NCBI GenBank assembly: GCA_951804985.1
Contig: OX638135.1
Span: 12,274,051 to 12,338,050 of the forward strand
Direction: 5' to 3'
DNA length: 64,000 nucleotides
From: Dryomyza anilis
Taxonomy: Eukaryota; Arthropoda; Insecta; Diptera; Dryomyzidae
Shown: positions 22,715 through 33,298 of the stretch, piece by piece
Numbering within the stretch: the stretch's first letter is position 1
Layout: each line of letters opens with the position of its first letter
Made by a program: the position numbers and the translations under genes
Notes under the pieces: generated by a model
Database searches by the model: none
The model's input: the letters and a program-made list of their open reading frames with translations, nothing else
Told to the model about the DNA's origin: nothing

Positions 22715-23323
22715 CTAGTGTTCTGCTAAATTATTTCCATAAATTATTTCATCTAAATAAACGAAACAGTCAATACCCTGTAAACCTGTTAGTATGTGGT
22801 TCATTATCCTTTGAAATGTGGCAGGTGCCCCCGTGAGACCGAATGGCATTCTGTTAAATTCGAAATGACCAAGTCCTGTACTGAAAGCAGTTTTTTCTTT
22901 GTCACTATCTTCAACTAGAACCTGATGGTAACCACTTGCTAAATCTAGTGTTGAAAAATACCGACTATGACCTAACTGGTCTAAAATCTCATCTATTCGT
23001 GGTATAGGAAATACCTGTTTGATGGTGACGTCATTTAATTTTCGGAAATCTATAACCAGTCTCCATTTATTATTGCCATCTTTATCGCCCTTTTTAGGTA
23101 CCAATAATAATGAGAAATTCCAAGGCGACATGCTTGGTGAAATAATTCCATCGTCTAACATCTTTGATACTTGTCTATTAATCTCATTTCTATGCATATG
23201 ACGAAGTTTATACTGTTTCTGATTTATTGGTGGCTGATTCCATTGTGTGGGTATTTCATGTTTTAATATCGGAGTGAATGTTAATTCATCCCCTTCCAAA
23301 TGAACAACGTCATGATATGACAA
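22715..23323 (-). pseudogene. gypsy-1 reverse transcriptase palm/fingers
   Basis: A 202-codon frame with the Ty3/gypsy RT motifs in order: SPWNFSLLLVPKK, WRLVIDFRKLND, FPIPRIDEILDQLG, FSTLDLASGYHQV, TAFSTGLGHFEFNRMPFGL and APATFQRIMN. The catalytic box reads VYLDEII in place of the invariant YxDD: codons TAT-TTA-GAT-GAA encode Glu at the second metal-binding Asp. The frame stops soon after at NNLAEH. The changed active site alone should abolish polymerase activity. A normal protease was not found upstream. Confidence 0.85.
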
Positions 23324-23332
23324 GCAAATATT

Positions 23333-24241
23333 TTACAAAGATGCAACTTCTTCTTTATTTAATGATTCATCGATCTTTACATTCCCTAATAATCTATCAT
23401 TTCTATTTTTTATATTATCCGAGTTTATTGTATTTATTGTAGAACTCGCCTTTGTTGCTTCTTTATATTTGTTAAAATTTGAAAATTGTGGCTTGAAATT
23501 GCTATCAATGGTCCCTTCATTATCGGTGCCATTTAAAATTGATGCATATAATCTATTTCTATGTTTGTTAAACTCTCTCCCAAATAGACTCCTGGCTGAA
23601 TTTCCTGTTGAAGACAAATTGGTTTTACTTTCTTTACTCTTTTTTTTTTTTTATAATTTGTTTATTTTTAATTTCCCTAATTCATATATTCTATTCATTA
23701 TTCGTGTCAAGTTGTGTATTATTACTATTTAGTTCATTATAAGTTTTTGTTGGAATATTTCTATCTTCATTAATATGTATTTTTAATTTTTGTTCTACAT
23801 TTTCTGCGTTAATAATATTCGCTGTTTTATTTTGTTGTAGTGTGCTATTTGGAACTTCTACAACTACTGGCCTTACCACACTATTTGCTAAGGGTCCCCA
23901 GTTTAGTGGCCTTGACTGGGCCCCTGGTAGTTTCCCTGCGGAGTGCTATTATTATACCATGCATCATATTTGTGTTTGGCATAACAATTCATAATAACAT
24001 GTCCGTCCTTTCTGCACCAAGTGCAATATTAAGCAGGCCTGTTTGCAAAATTCCCATTACCATTATTTCCTTGAAAAACTTGTGTATCGCGTTTAACACG
24101 ACAATCCCCCTCGACGTGTCCCCCTCTATGGCACCAATCGCATCTCAATCCTGGAGCACCCCCGCCTTGGTTCTGGATACCACCTTGACCATTTACCTGA
24201 GGTACGGGTCAGAGATCTGCAGTAAGTGTATTGGCTTCTAA
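23333..24241 (-). pseudogene. Gag nucleocapsid remnant upstream of gypsy-1 RT
   Basis: Minus frames show two CCHC zinc knuckles, CDWCHRGGHVEGDC (about 24102-24145) and CTWCRKDGHVIMNC (about 23985-24027). A stop codon lies between them and another downstream. The remaining frames (23691-23879, 23333-23617) are low-complexity and Asn-rich. No DTG/DSG protease active site is visible before RT, so protease appears deleted. This is a second nucleocapsid, because the gag at 26244-27786 already has its own pair of knuckles. Confidence 0.65.
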
Positions 24242-24288
24242 ATCTACTCGTTCATGTATTACTTTTTTTGATGTTTGAACTGATTCAC

Positions 24289-25972
24289 ACTCGTAAAAAA
24301 AACCATGCACTCGCATTTATTTGATTTGCTTTTGAAATAGCAAATAGAACTCATATTCGCACTCACTGCTTCCAATAACTGCAAATCGGAATCGTTTCTA
24401 CCGAAGGAGATGCATGACTCGTGCCTGGCTCGTGCATCATTTTGTTTTTTTTTTTGCTTTTGTTTGTATTTTTGTTTTTATGCTAATACTGAAATATTGA
24501 AATGTGCGCGGCTGACTGAGCGGACAATCGTGTGCTTGGTGAGGGTTTCTATGATCAGAAGTGAGCGTAGATTGTTACGCAGAAAAGAGCGGGGCTTTAA
24601 GTGTTGCATTTTGAAGAAATTCCGGCCAATTTAAATCTCTATTTAAGAGTTTAATTATTTCTGATTGGTTTTAACGGGCCCATTATATTGCTTATTGAAT
24701 TACTAAAATATAAAAATGTTATCATTTAAAATAATAATACATTTTTTTTCATAACATTCATACAAATTTCAGTTGCAAAAAAAAATATTATTCGTTATTA
24801 TTTTGAAAAATATTTTGGGATATAAAATTTGTGTCTAAAGTGATTAAGATCTCAAACTCATCTATACTCTAAAATAATTATTTAATTCACATTTCTGCCC
24901 AATTTTACTTGAGAAATGATGCAACACTGAAGGAAAGAGAGAAAGACGGTGTAACAAAGTAAAACAAAACGTGACAAAAATATCAATCATGATTGTTGAA
25001 AGGAAATTTACATAGAATTATCTAAAAATTCTGTATTTTGTGAAAATTTATTAGTTTTGGTGGTTACCAATCTTATATGTTTTTATTCCGTTAATAAAAC
25101 CATGACAAGTTGACAAAAAATTGATTGCAAATTTGCCAAGCAGTTAATTAATTGAGGTTTTTTTAATTAACTCTATTTATTATAATATATATTAATCGTT
25201 CACATATAAAGAATAAAATAATAATAATATACAATAAAATAAAATAATATATAATATAATAATAAAAACACTAATACGTTCGTAAAAATAAACATCTGAC
25301 GTGTTTTTCATGAAAAATATATTATTTTACACAAATGAACTGTTTTGAGTTGAATCGCACTTTTAAAATGGCAAATTTACAGATTCTGCAATGTTTTGTA
25401 TATGAACACAATGAAGTGTAAAATGACGTCAAACACACACACATATATGTGCAACAAGATCATTAGCTGACGCGAACGCTCTTGTCTGTACCATTTCAGA
25501 AGACTCTACAGAAAAGAAAACTTGCATATTTTAAACAAAATAAATATGCAAGGGTCGGATTATTGGTGAATGTGAATTTAATTTGTGTGCAATTGAAATG
25601 ACATCTCCCAAGATGTACATTCATGTTTGCGGACATTCGTTAAACAGTTGTGAACTTTTTTATTTTGTGTACAGAATTTTTTCACATTTGCTGAATCCGT
25701 CCCGTTGAGATGATATAAAGTTTTCTAATAATATTTAAACATATAAAACTACGCGTTCTGTTGTGGCTTTTCTAACACGCATTATGTGAATAAATACAGG
25801 GTTTATTGTGTATTTTTTACACTCATAAAATTGTATTTTGACACTACAGATGTGTACTAGTTTTACATACTTTTATGTGTAAATTTTATTTTTACACATT
25901 CGTTGGAATTTACTACATTAATAAGAGGAAACCGGTTTCCTACATTTATTATAGTAAATTTTTCTTAGAGTG
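24289..25972. mobile_element. A+T-rich insert between gag and pol of gypsy-1
   Basis: About 1.7 kb of mostly A+T-rich sequence with no transposase frame. Its ends resemble weak inverted repeats (CACTCGTAAAAAAAACCA on the left, reverse complement of the right end CACTCTAAGAAAAATTTA). A similar ACACTCATAAAATT motif recurs at about 25818. No target duplication was found, so the boundaries and the nature as one element are uncertain. Confidence 0.35.
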
Positions 25973-26243
25973 TATGCCATATATAAGATTTCGCCAACTT
26001 TTGCTACTCCCTGACCCACTGTGCGACGGCATAAGCCCTCGCACTACATAAACACCACATTACAACACAAAACTACAGCATAAACAGCGATTGCCGAAAC
26101 GACGCGACGCGAACGTCGGGCCAGCGTCATATCATGCAAAGCTACGATTTCAAATAACTCAAAAAGCTCAAGTGTCTCAAGAAATCTACTGTAATTGCAA
26201 TTGTTTTTGATTTTATAAGCAAGCAGCATGAGTACAGAGTCTC
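25973..26243. other. Unassigned segment adjoining gypsy-1 gag
   Basis: A block with higher G+C content (26030-26130) and a TATATAAG motif at 25980. The short minus frame at 26044-26229 has no recognised domain. It may be part of the insert or a solo LTR fragment. Confidence 0.35.
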
Positions 26244-27290
26244 TCAGAGAAGAACACTTGCGTGCTTCATGATTTTCAAGCAGAAGTTTGCTACTAATTG
26301 CTTTGTTTGAATGTAACTCACACTTAGGCTCACTATACTTGGAGTTGATTTTTTAGCGAGTAGCACTTTACAGCTCTTACTGCAGATCTCTGGTACGGGT
26401 GGCTGACTTCCTTGGGGAGCAGTATGTCCTGGAAAAACATTCCGATCCGAACGATCTGCACACTGTTCATGTCCATAAGTACGACAGTCACTGCAATACG
26501 GAGTGTTTCTCCGTGTATGACATTCATCCCTCAGATGTCCCTTCTTCTTGCAAAAAGAACATGTAGGTGTAGGCTGCTTCAAACTTACATTTTGTGTTTT
26601 CTCTTCCGTCTCCTTTTTTTCATTGCCTTGGCCACCTGATGCATTACGATTATTTGGCATGAAGGTCGATGAGGGCTCATTGAAATGAACTCCAAACTTG
26701 TCTATGCCCGTTAACTCTGCTGACTCTCTTTGTATCGTCGCATGGTCCAATGCCTCTTCCACCAATTTCTCCAGTGTTGTTTGCTTACTGCTCAACATGA
26801 GCATTCGCAAAGTGTAATCCCGAAGTCCTAACTTAAATGAGCTTTTAACTAAATTATTCAATTCATTAACGAACACGTCGTCTTTCGTATCATTATATTT
26901 ACATTTAATCGTGCTTAATGCTGCCGACTTCAGGTTAACCAAACACCTTGAGAAAGATCTAATACTTTCCCCCGGAATCTTAGATGCCTTTCTAATGTCA
27001 TATTGAATGGCATCTACTGACCTACATTCCAAGTACGTATTCCTTAACAGATTGTATAAATCATCTATTGTGTCAAACTCCTTCGAACTTACTAAGTCAA
27101 AAGCATCTCCCTGTAAACAAACCCTAACGCCTTTAATAAACTCCTTCATTTGTTCAGGCTTCAGTTCTGCCCTCACCACTTCACATCCTTCAATAAAACG
27201 GTGAAGATCCGTCCTCAGCGATGATGAGTCTGCACCTGCAAAATCTGGCACCGCATTTTTAAGAAATTTCGCGACTTCGCCTAATCCCAT
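26244..27290 (-). pseudogene. gypsy-1 Gag capsid and nucleocapsid
   Basis: A 348-codon frame. Residues 1-190 resemble a retrotransposon capsid (LRTDLHRFIEGCE, LQGDAFDLV, DIRKASKIPGESIRSF). Residues 240-275 hold two zinc knuckles, CSFCKKKGHLRDEC and CSDCRTYGHEQC. It continues the frame at 27313-27786 after a frameshift near 27300, so one Gag of about 500 residues has been split. Gag would form the cytoplasmic particle and package RNA. The C-terminal tail after residue 300 shows no protease motif. Confidence 0.75.
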
Positions 27291-27312
27291 GTTGCCCTGT
27301 GTTGTGATGTCG

Positions 27313-27786
27313 TCACTTTCTATCTCCTGTATTTTGTTGTTCCTCCAACGTCGCGTACTCCTCCCTTGCCTGGCGTCTGACCGAATTATTTATTGATTCC
27401 TCAGAAATATTCTTTTCTTTCAATAAATTTCTTAATTTTAGGTTTTCCTCTTCTATTTTACCTGTTTCTTCTAACTCTGCTGTACGTTTTAAACAATAGT
27501 CGTTTAAACGTTTTCTCAACACGTCAACTAATCTTTCTAATTCACAATTTTCTGCTAAAACAGATTTAATTTTTAAAACCTGGAAATTTAGTAACTCTTC
27601 TACTATTTTATCTGCCTCCTCTAATTTAGATAAATGCAGAATTCTAGATATATTATCTTTTAATAATGCTGTACTATCTTTATTTAGTATTGTTGGTACA
27701 AATTGCGACCATAATTTTTCAACAAATCTGTCCAATTCGCTAGATTGCTTTTGAATATACGCATTTAATTCATTAGCATCTGCCAT
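27313..27786 (-). pseudogene. gypsy-1 Gag N-terminal coiled-coil region
   Basis: A 157-codon frame starting MADANELNAYIQKQ at 27786, the first ATG after the leader. It is rich in Leu, Glu and Lys with heptad-like spacing (LEEADKIVEELLNF, ENCELERLVDVLRKRL, EEENLKLRNLLKEK), consistent with a coiled coil used in Gag assembly. It ends at a stop just before the capsid frame. Confidence 0.7.
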
Positions 27787-28574
27787 TAAATATTTTCAAT
27801 CAATTTAAAACGTTATCTTTATCTTTTTATTAAAAAAAATAAATTTCATTTAATTGTAATTGAAAATTTCAATGAAACAAAAATGTTACCCAAACAACAA
27901 CGAAATCAATTTTGGCATTCATGAAGTATAACTATAAACTATATTTTTTTTTCAAATTTATTTTCAAGATTTTTTTTTTTAAATCTGTTTTCTATAACAT
28001 TGGAAAAATAAAAATAATTTTATTTTTCCAATTAAAAAAAAAATTATGTAAAAAATAATTGTAAAAAAAATATTGTAAAAAAAAATTTAACATACAATGT
28101 TTTTTTTTATAAATATTTTTTGTTATTTTTAAAATCATAACAGCAATCAGTGCTGTTTTTATTTCTTTTTATTTGTTATACACTGGAGGGTCCGTAGTTT
28201 GGAATCTCAGTGTTATTTCGATTTATTTATTTGGAAATGTTAATTTTCCTTTTTAAATTAAAAGAAAGTTTTTTTAAATCGTTATAGTTATAGTAGTTCG
28301 GAACCTCAGTGTTATTTTATATATTTGAATGTTAATTGATTCTATTGAATATTAACAATATTCATTTAAATTTTAAAAATAATTTTATATTTTAACTATT
28401 TTCCGTTGTAAAATAGTCCCTCTTTTTTTTAAACTTCTAAAACACTACTCATAAAAAAATGTTTATATCTTTTTAAAAAAATAAATAAAATTGTCAAACA
28501 CTTACTATTTTATTTTAGGGTCCTTCCTCCTTCCTTCTTCCCATCTCTCGGTCCTTGAGAGGTTGGTACCGACG
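27787..28574 (-). other. gypsy-1 untranslated leader
   Basis: About 0.8 kb between the primer-binding site and the gag ATG; A+T-rich. A short duplication GGAA-CTCAGTGTTATTT occurs at about 28200 and 28300. No gene. Confidence 0.6.
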
Positions 28575-28588
28575 TACCGGCTTCGCCA
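28575..28588 (-). promoter_or_regulatory. gypsy-1 primer-binding site
   Basis: Two bases inside the 5' LTR the minus strand reads TGGCGAAGCCGGTA. The position and TGG start fit pairing with a tRNA CCA end. From memory it is closest to the tRNA-Ser type site used by 17.6/297-like elements, with two differences; the tRNA identity is inference. Confidence 0.65.
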
Positions 28589-28590
28589 AA

Positions 28591-29254
28591 TGCTGTATAT
28601 TCTAGATGGTTGAATAATTTCCTTTATACTTATTTATTATGAACACTTTTTATTTTTAGAAAAAACACTTGTATTATGTGCACTACCTCCACTTGAGGTT
28701 GGTTAAACTACCATCATTTAAATTGCAACGAAAAGTATTAACAATACTTTCGTTGCAAGCTTTTCTTAAATTCTATTCTCACTATGTTCTAGTGAGTTTT
28801 CACTTTCACTCAATTTGGTGTACGTGAAAAAAGTCCGACTTGTAGTTTTTGGCTGACACCAATTGCGAAATATCAGAATTGTTGGCAATCGCTGCTTCAC
28901 TTATTTTAACATAGACCCAAAACTATGCAATGGAAAATTGTATTGCAAGCCTCTTGAAAGAGGTGTGGTCTAAGTAAAGCTTTAGCGCTTTGCCAAATTA
29001 TTGTCAGCTTCTGTTAACTGTGCAAGCTAACCTGAAAGAGGTGTGTTCTTTGCAAAGCTTAGCGTTTTGCCAAATTATTATCATTGTTGCCAACGTGAAG
29101 CGTTGGGACAATGTTATGAACATGTTGCTGTACAACATGAGTACAACATGATATAAAAACATGATACGCTCAACATATGTACAGAAACATCCAAAACTGA
29201 ATGAATAGTGAAGAACCATAAAGAAAATAAAAATGTTTGCGCTAATTCACAACA
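28591..29254 (-). repeat. gypsy-1 5' LTR
   Basis: Matches the 3' LTR at 8966-9626. Ends are TGCTGT and ACAACA; one base differs from the other LTR's terminal repeat. Differences include a small deletion after GTGTACGTGA and an extra copy of the ATGAGTACAAC segment near 29135. The 3' boundary is followed by the CCAC duplication at 29255. Confidence 0.9.
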
Positions 29255-29258
29255 CCAC
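29255..29258. repeat. Second copy of the CCAC target duplication
   Basis: Pairs with 8962-8965 and ties both LTRs to a single insertion event. Confidence 0.85.
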
Positions 29259-29640
29259 ACGACTCGGTGGGGCTTTGTCTCCGGAGATCGTGCTTTGATC
29301 TTGGTGGTGCAGCGTGTCGACCCAAGCAGAGAGCGTTTACACGTCTTCACTTGTCCGACAATCGTGGCCAAAGGATTCAACCTGAGCGTGAAAACAAATG
29401 AAACTCCTCTAGACCGATTACTTGTCTTTTAACGTGTCACTTGCCACGTACCGGTCGAATCGCTTTCTTTGCGAGGCAGGCTATTTCTCCCAGGAAGAGC
29501 TTACCGTACCAAAACTACAGCGGAGATCCAACTCACCTTTCCTTGACGACAGTTACCCAAGAACTGAATTCAACTTCGTTCGTCGGCTTGCTTTGAACCG
29601 TCGGCTTCTTCTCGACGTTCGTGTGAGACACTAGCTGTCT
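29259..29640. other. G+C-rich island (right half)
   Basis: Composition matches 8640-8900 and contrasts with the A+T-rich DNA that follows at 29690. The plus frame 29422-29634 and the minus strand GGAAAGGTGAGT (a donor-like site near 29545) are noted, but no domain is recognised. It is the continuation of the pre-insertion sequence at 8431-8961. Confidence 0.45.
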
Positions 29641-30682
29641 CTTTCTCGCACAACCCCCCCCCCACCAGGGTTGCTACTTTCGTAATTTATAACCAAATTT
29701 GGTTACTTTTTTTGGCTTGGTTAGATGTTCATTTTATGTTTGATTTGGAAATATTTAGCTATGTTGATGGTTGGTACTTTTTATATAGAACTCTTGAAGC
29801 AAATCAAAAAAAGATTTGATTTTTCAAGAGGAGATATTAAGAATTTGTCTGTCATTACACCAAACAATCTTTTGAGTTCTTCTGAATTATCATTATTACT
29901 TTTATTTGACACATTTTCATCATATATGAAGAAAGTGATACCGAGGAAATAATAACTCAGTGGAAGTTGTTACGATTTTCCAAAACGGAACTAGGAGAAA
30001 ATATGGATATATCTATGATATTTTCATAACATAGCTTTTAGTCTTAATTTAAATTATCGAAGAGCTGGTTTATATTGAATTATTTGAAATTATTTACTAT
30101 ATATCATGGGGGAAAAACGATGGACCCAAAGTTCGCCCAGTCTTGCGCCAAGAATGCATTGCTCTGGGCCAGGTCTGGTACCCAAAACTGGCTGAATACT
30201 GGTTAAGCCTTGGAATGATAAGCACTGGCTGCTAAGTATTCGGCCATGACTGTCGTAAAATACTTGGCCAATATAATATAACAATAATGTGGCAGGACTG
30301 TACCAAAAATTCAGTTTTTACAAGCTGGAATCATACTTCTGACTGAGATTTGAACGTCCACTGCTCTCCCCGTTAGTCTACGCATCTAACTCATCTTGTC
30401 TGAGATGTTTGCTTCAAAAACAAAATTTATGTTTTTTTTTGTCTAATTTGACAATTTTTTTTCTGATGTGACAGACATTTTCAAATTATAAAGTTGAAGA
30501 TTTAATAAAAATGGTCTGAAACCAATGGCCAATGACATGACTTGGTAATCCAATCATGGCTGATACTTGGGTAAAGTCTTATCAACCATGCCTTGGTCGG
30601 CCAAGGTTGGCAATTCCTTACGACCGTTGTCAAGCCTGGCGTTTACTACATGGGTACCCAAGCATATGTCTGTTATTTCTAG
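29641..30682. other. A+T-rich region, then a degenerate repeat
   Basis: A C9 run starts this stretch. No gene. 30110-30290 and 30540-30680 hold CTTGG/CCAAG/TGGCTGA-rich sequence that looks like diverged relatives of the 51-bp repeat that follows. Confidence 0.45.
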
Positions 30683-30886
30683 CTTAGTCTTGGGCGAGAA
30701 CTTCTTAACCAGACCTGCATTTGTCACTTCTGGCTGAGTCTTGGGCGAGAACTACCTTACCAGGTATTGGTCTCTCAGTTCTGGCTGAGTCTTGGGCGAA
30801 GGTTTATTAATCAATCAATGGTCTGCCAGGGCTGGTTGAGTCTTCAGCCCAGGATATTGATCTCAAGGTTGTACCTAATATATTAC
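30683..30886. repeat. 51-bp tandem repeat, four units
   Basis: Units start at 30683, 30734, 30785 and 30836, exactly 51 bp apart, each with CT-AGTCTTGGGCGAGAAC or a diverged form. The fourth unit is more degenerate (TTGAGTCTTCAGCCCA). No frame stays open through the array on either strand, so a coding repeat is unlikely. Confidence 0.8.
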
Positions 30887-30983
30887 ATGTGTTATATTAT
30901 AAATGTAACTAAAATAACTAATATATGTACCTTTAATGAATAATGAATTGTTTTTATTTTTTCGTAAAGTAAAAAGTAAAATA

Positions 30984-31490
30984 AACCAGTTGGGAAGGTT
31001 AGATCACATGGGAAATTTTAAAATAGGTGTTATTATGATAGTTAGGTTTATCAAAATTATAGTCGGTCTAAGCCGACTATAAATACCCTGCACATATGTA
31101 TGGTTACCATTAAAAGAGGTATATAGGTCACCAGGATATACGAATCCCGGAACTACAAACTTTCAATCGCTGAAGTATTTCCATTCATTTGATACCCATA
31201 TTTACAAATGGGTAGGTGTACCGAATTTCGATTTTTTTGTTGAACCACAAGTCGTTTCGCCGGAAAGCATTATTTTCATATATTTGAGCATGAGTCAGTA
31301 TATATTTTACCAAAAAAAGTTTACCTAAGCACGTATACAGTAAAATTGATCTGTAGATATACATTGTATATGAGGTATTTGAACATAAGTGGTCGGTACT
31401 CAGGTCGCAATAGACCGATCTTGTTCAGACAGCTTAGATATATAAGTAATCTAAATCTAAAGTTTCATTTCTCTATCTCTGTCTGTCTGA
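30984..31490 (-). mobile_element. 0.75 kb dispersed repeat, copy B (truncated)
   Basis: Begins at AACCAGTTGGGAAGG and runs through the dyad TAGTCGGTCTAAGCCGACTA. It stops at the edge of the minisatellite (GTCTGTCTGA) and abuts BEL integrase sequence. The terminal TATACCC end is missing. Confidence 0.75.
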
Positions 31491-32545
31491 CAATGGGTCC
31501 ATTTGTGGTAACTGTGGTACTGCGTTGTATATTTTGCACCACTGGTACACACGGCGCCCCTTTCGAAACAAAACCTGCAGATCAGCTATACAGTAGCGAC
31601 TTTTGAAATCGTCAAGTGCTGTTTCGTGAGATTTTAGATTAAATTTTTCATGGTAGTGTCGTATTAACAAAAATGCAACGTGATGATTTTTTGGGCAACA
31701 CAATAGCGTCTTCGTGATTGTTGAGATACTCTAGTTTTCCTCCGCGTCGCATTACGTCAGATATTTTGGGAAATTAACTTGCTGGATTTATCAATTGGCT
31801 TACCATGCTTTAAATTGTGAAGCTCGTGGCTATATTTGCTACCCTGTGCGTATTTAATTTAAAACGTTTGAGCTTTTAAATCATATTGCTGTCGACTTAT
31901 TGGTGCTGCTTAGCCGTGTTTTGTTCGCTTTCTCCTGAAGTCGTCTGCAGTACAGAATGAACGTTGCAACCGCACGATACACTCGCTACCAATTGGAAAA
32001 GTATTCAATGTTAAGTTGTGTGTTCTGGACCTTGCCAATAACTATTGCGAAATCAATGCAATGAGGCCATTAATTCGGCGTCAGCTTACAAAAAATCTGG
32101 GCCATCAAACCACATTTGCGCACTTGATGTTTCAAGTACATTTGTGGCAAAATCTGCCTGATTTAGCTTTGAGGGAACCGTCATTGCTTTATATTTGTGG
32201 TTTCGAGAATCTCACCCACACGATCAATGACAAAGTGCTGTAATTTTTTCGGGTCCATCTGCAGTCAATTCAAAATGGAATTATGTTTTTTGCTAGCCTT
32301 GCGCCAAGTAATGCTGCCTGAACCTAAAGCCTTGGAACTGACAGTGGTTTTAGAGGCGCCACCTTGCTTTTGGCGTTGCATAGAGTGATGGTTATGCTGT
32401 TGTCTTTCTTGATGCGCAGATAGCACACCGCTGCGTATGCACTCTCTTCGGCGTCGACAAATGCGTTCAATTGGACTTCGTCGGCAGCTGGCAGAGACAT
32501 CTTGGAATTCTGACAGCCGTTATTAGTTGAATAGTACATTTACAT
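31491..32545 (-). pseudogene. BEL/Pao RNase H region and integrase zinc finger
   Basis: Minus frames show the BEL-type RNase H start LPAADEVQLNAFVDAEES and YAAVCYLRIKK, then VAPLKPLSVPRL (32324-32539). After frameshifts comes HFVIDRVGEIL (about 32190-32230), then the integrase H2C2 segment LLIRHYHEKFN and CKIYNAVPQLPQM (31473-31703). The integrase catalytic core is absent because copy B abuts here. Upstream this block is separated from the rest of pol by copy C. Confidence 0.75.
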
Positions 32546-32553
32546 TTGCACCA

Positions 32554-33283
32554 TTTTTATACCCTACACTTAGACTGAAAGGGTTACAAACGGCGTATCA
32601 AACTGAATAATACGCCGTTTGTAACACCCAGAAGGAAGCATCTCCGGTATGGAAATGTATATATATTCTTGATAAGCATGACCTCCTGAGTCGATTTAGA
32701 GATGTCCGTCTGTCTGTATGTTGAAATCACGATTACAGAAAAACTAGAAGAGCTAAATAAATGAAACTCCTAATTTAGATTACTTATATATCTACGCTGT
32801 CTGTCAGTGAAAATGGGTATCAATCCATTATGACCTGTGAACCGACCACTTATATTCAAATTTATCATATAAAACACATCTACTGGTGAATTTTACTGTA
32901 TACGTGTTCAGATAAACTTTTTTTTGGTAAAATATATATTGACTTCATGCTCAAATACATGAAAACAATGTTCTCATGCGAAACGACTTATGGTTCCCAA
33001 AAAAACAAAAAAATCGAAATTCAGTGCACTTACCCAAATGTAAATATGGGTATCAAATGAATGGAAATTCTTCAGCGATTGAAAGTTTGTAGTTATTTTC
33101 AGGATTCGTATACCCTGGTGACCTATATACAACTTTGAAAGGTAACCACACATATGTGTAGGGTATTTATAGTCGGCTTAGACCGACTATAATTTTGATA
33201 ATCCTAACTATTATAATAACACCTACTATAAAATGTCCCTACTTTAAAATTTCCCATGTGATCTAATCTTTCCAACTGGTTTT
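32554..33283 (+). mobile_element. 0.75 kb dispersed repeat, copy C, inside BEL pol
   Basis: Full-length ends TTTTTATACCCTACAC and CCAACTGGTT; the dyad is at 33172-33191. The minisatellite is reduced to GTCCGTCTGTCTG. It lies between the RT and RNase H parts of a BEL element, so it is younger than that element. Near its start a segment is present twice in inverted order (see 32583-32625). Confidence 0.8.
32583..32625. repeat. 16-bp inverted repeat with 11-nt spacer in copy C
   Basis: GTTACAAACGGCGTAT (32583-32598) is the exact reverse complement of 32610-32625. Other copies have only the second arm, so the first arm is a local inverted copy, as made by template switching. Confidence 0.8.
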
Positions 33284-33298
33284 GTTAAATTGTCGGTG

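Noticed and set aside
23840..24241. Plus-strand frame of 133 codons
   Set aside because: It lies antisense to the zinc-knuckle-coding nucleocapsid remnant; the minus strand explains the sequence better.
30683..30886. CRISPR-like array
   Set aside because: Units are directly adjacent 51-bp tandem repeats without constant repeats and unique spacers, in a eukaryotic transposon-rich context.
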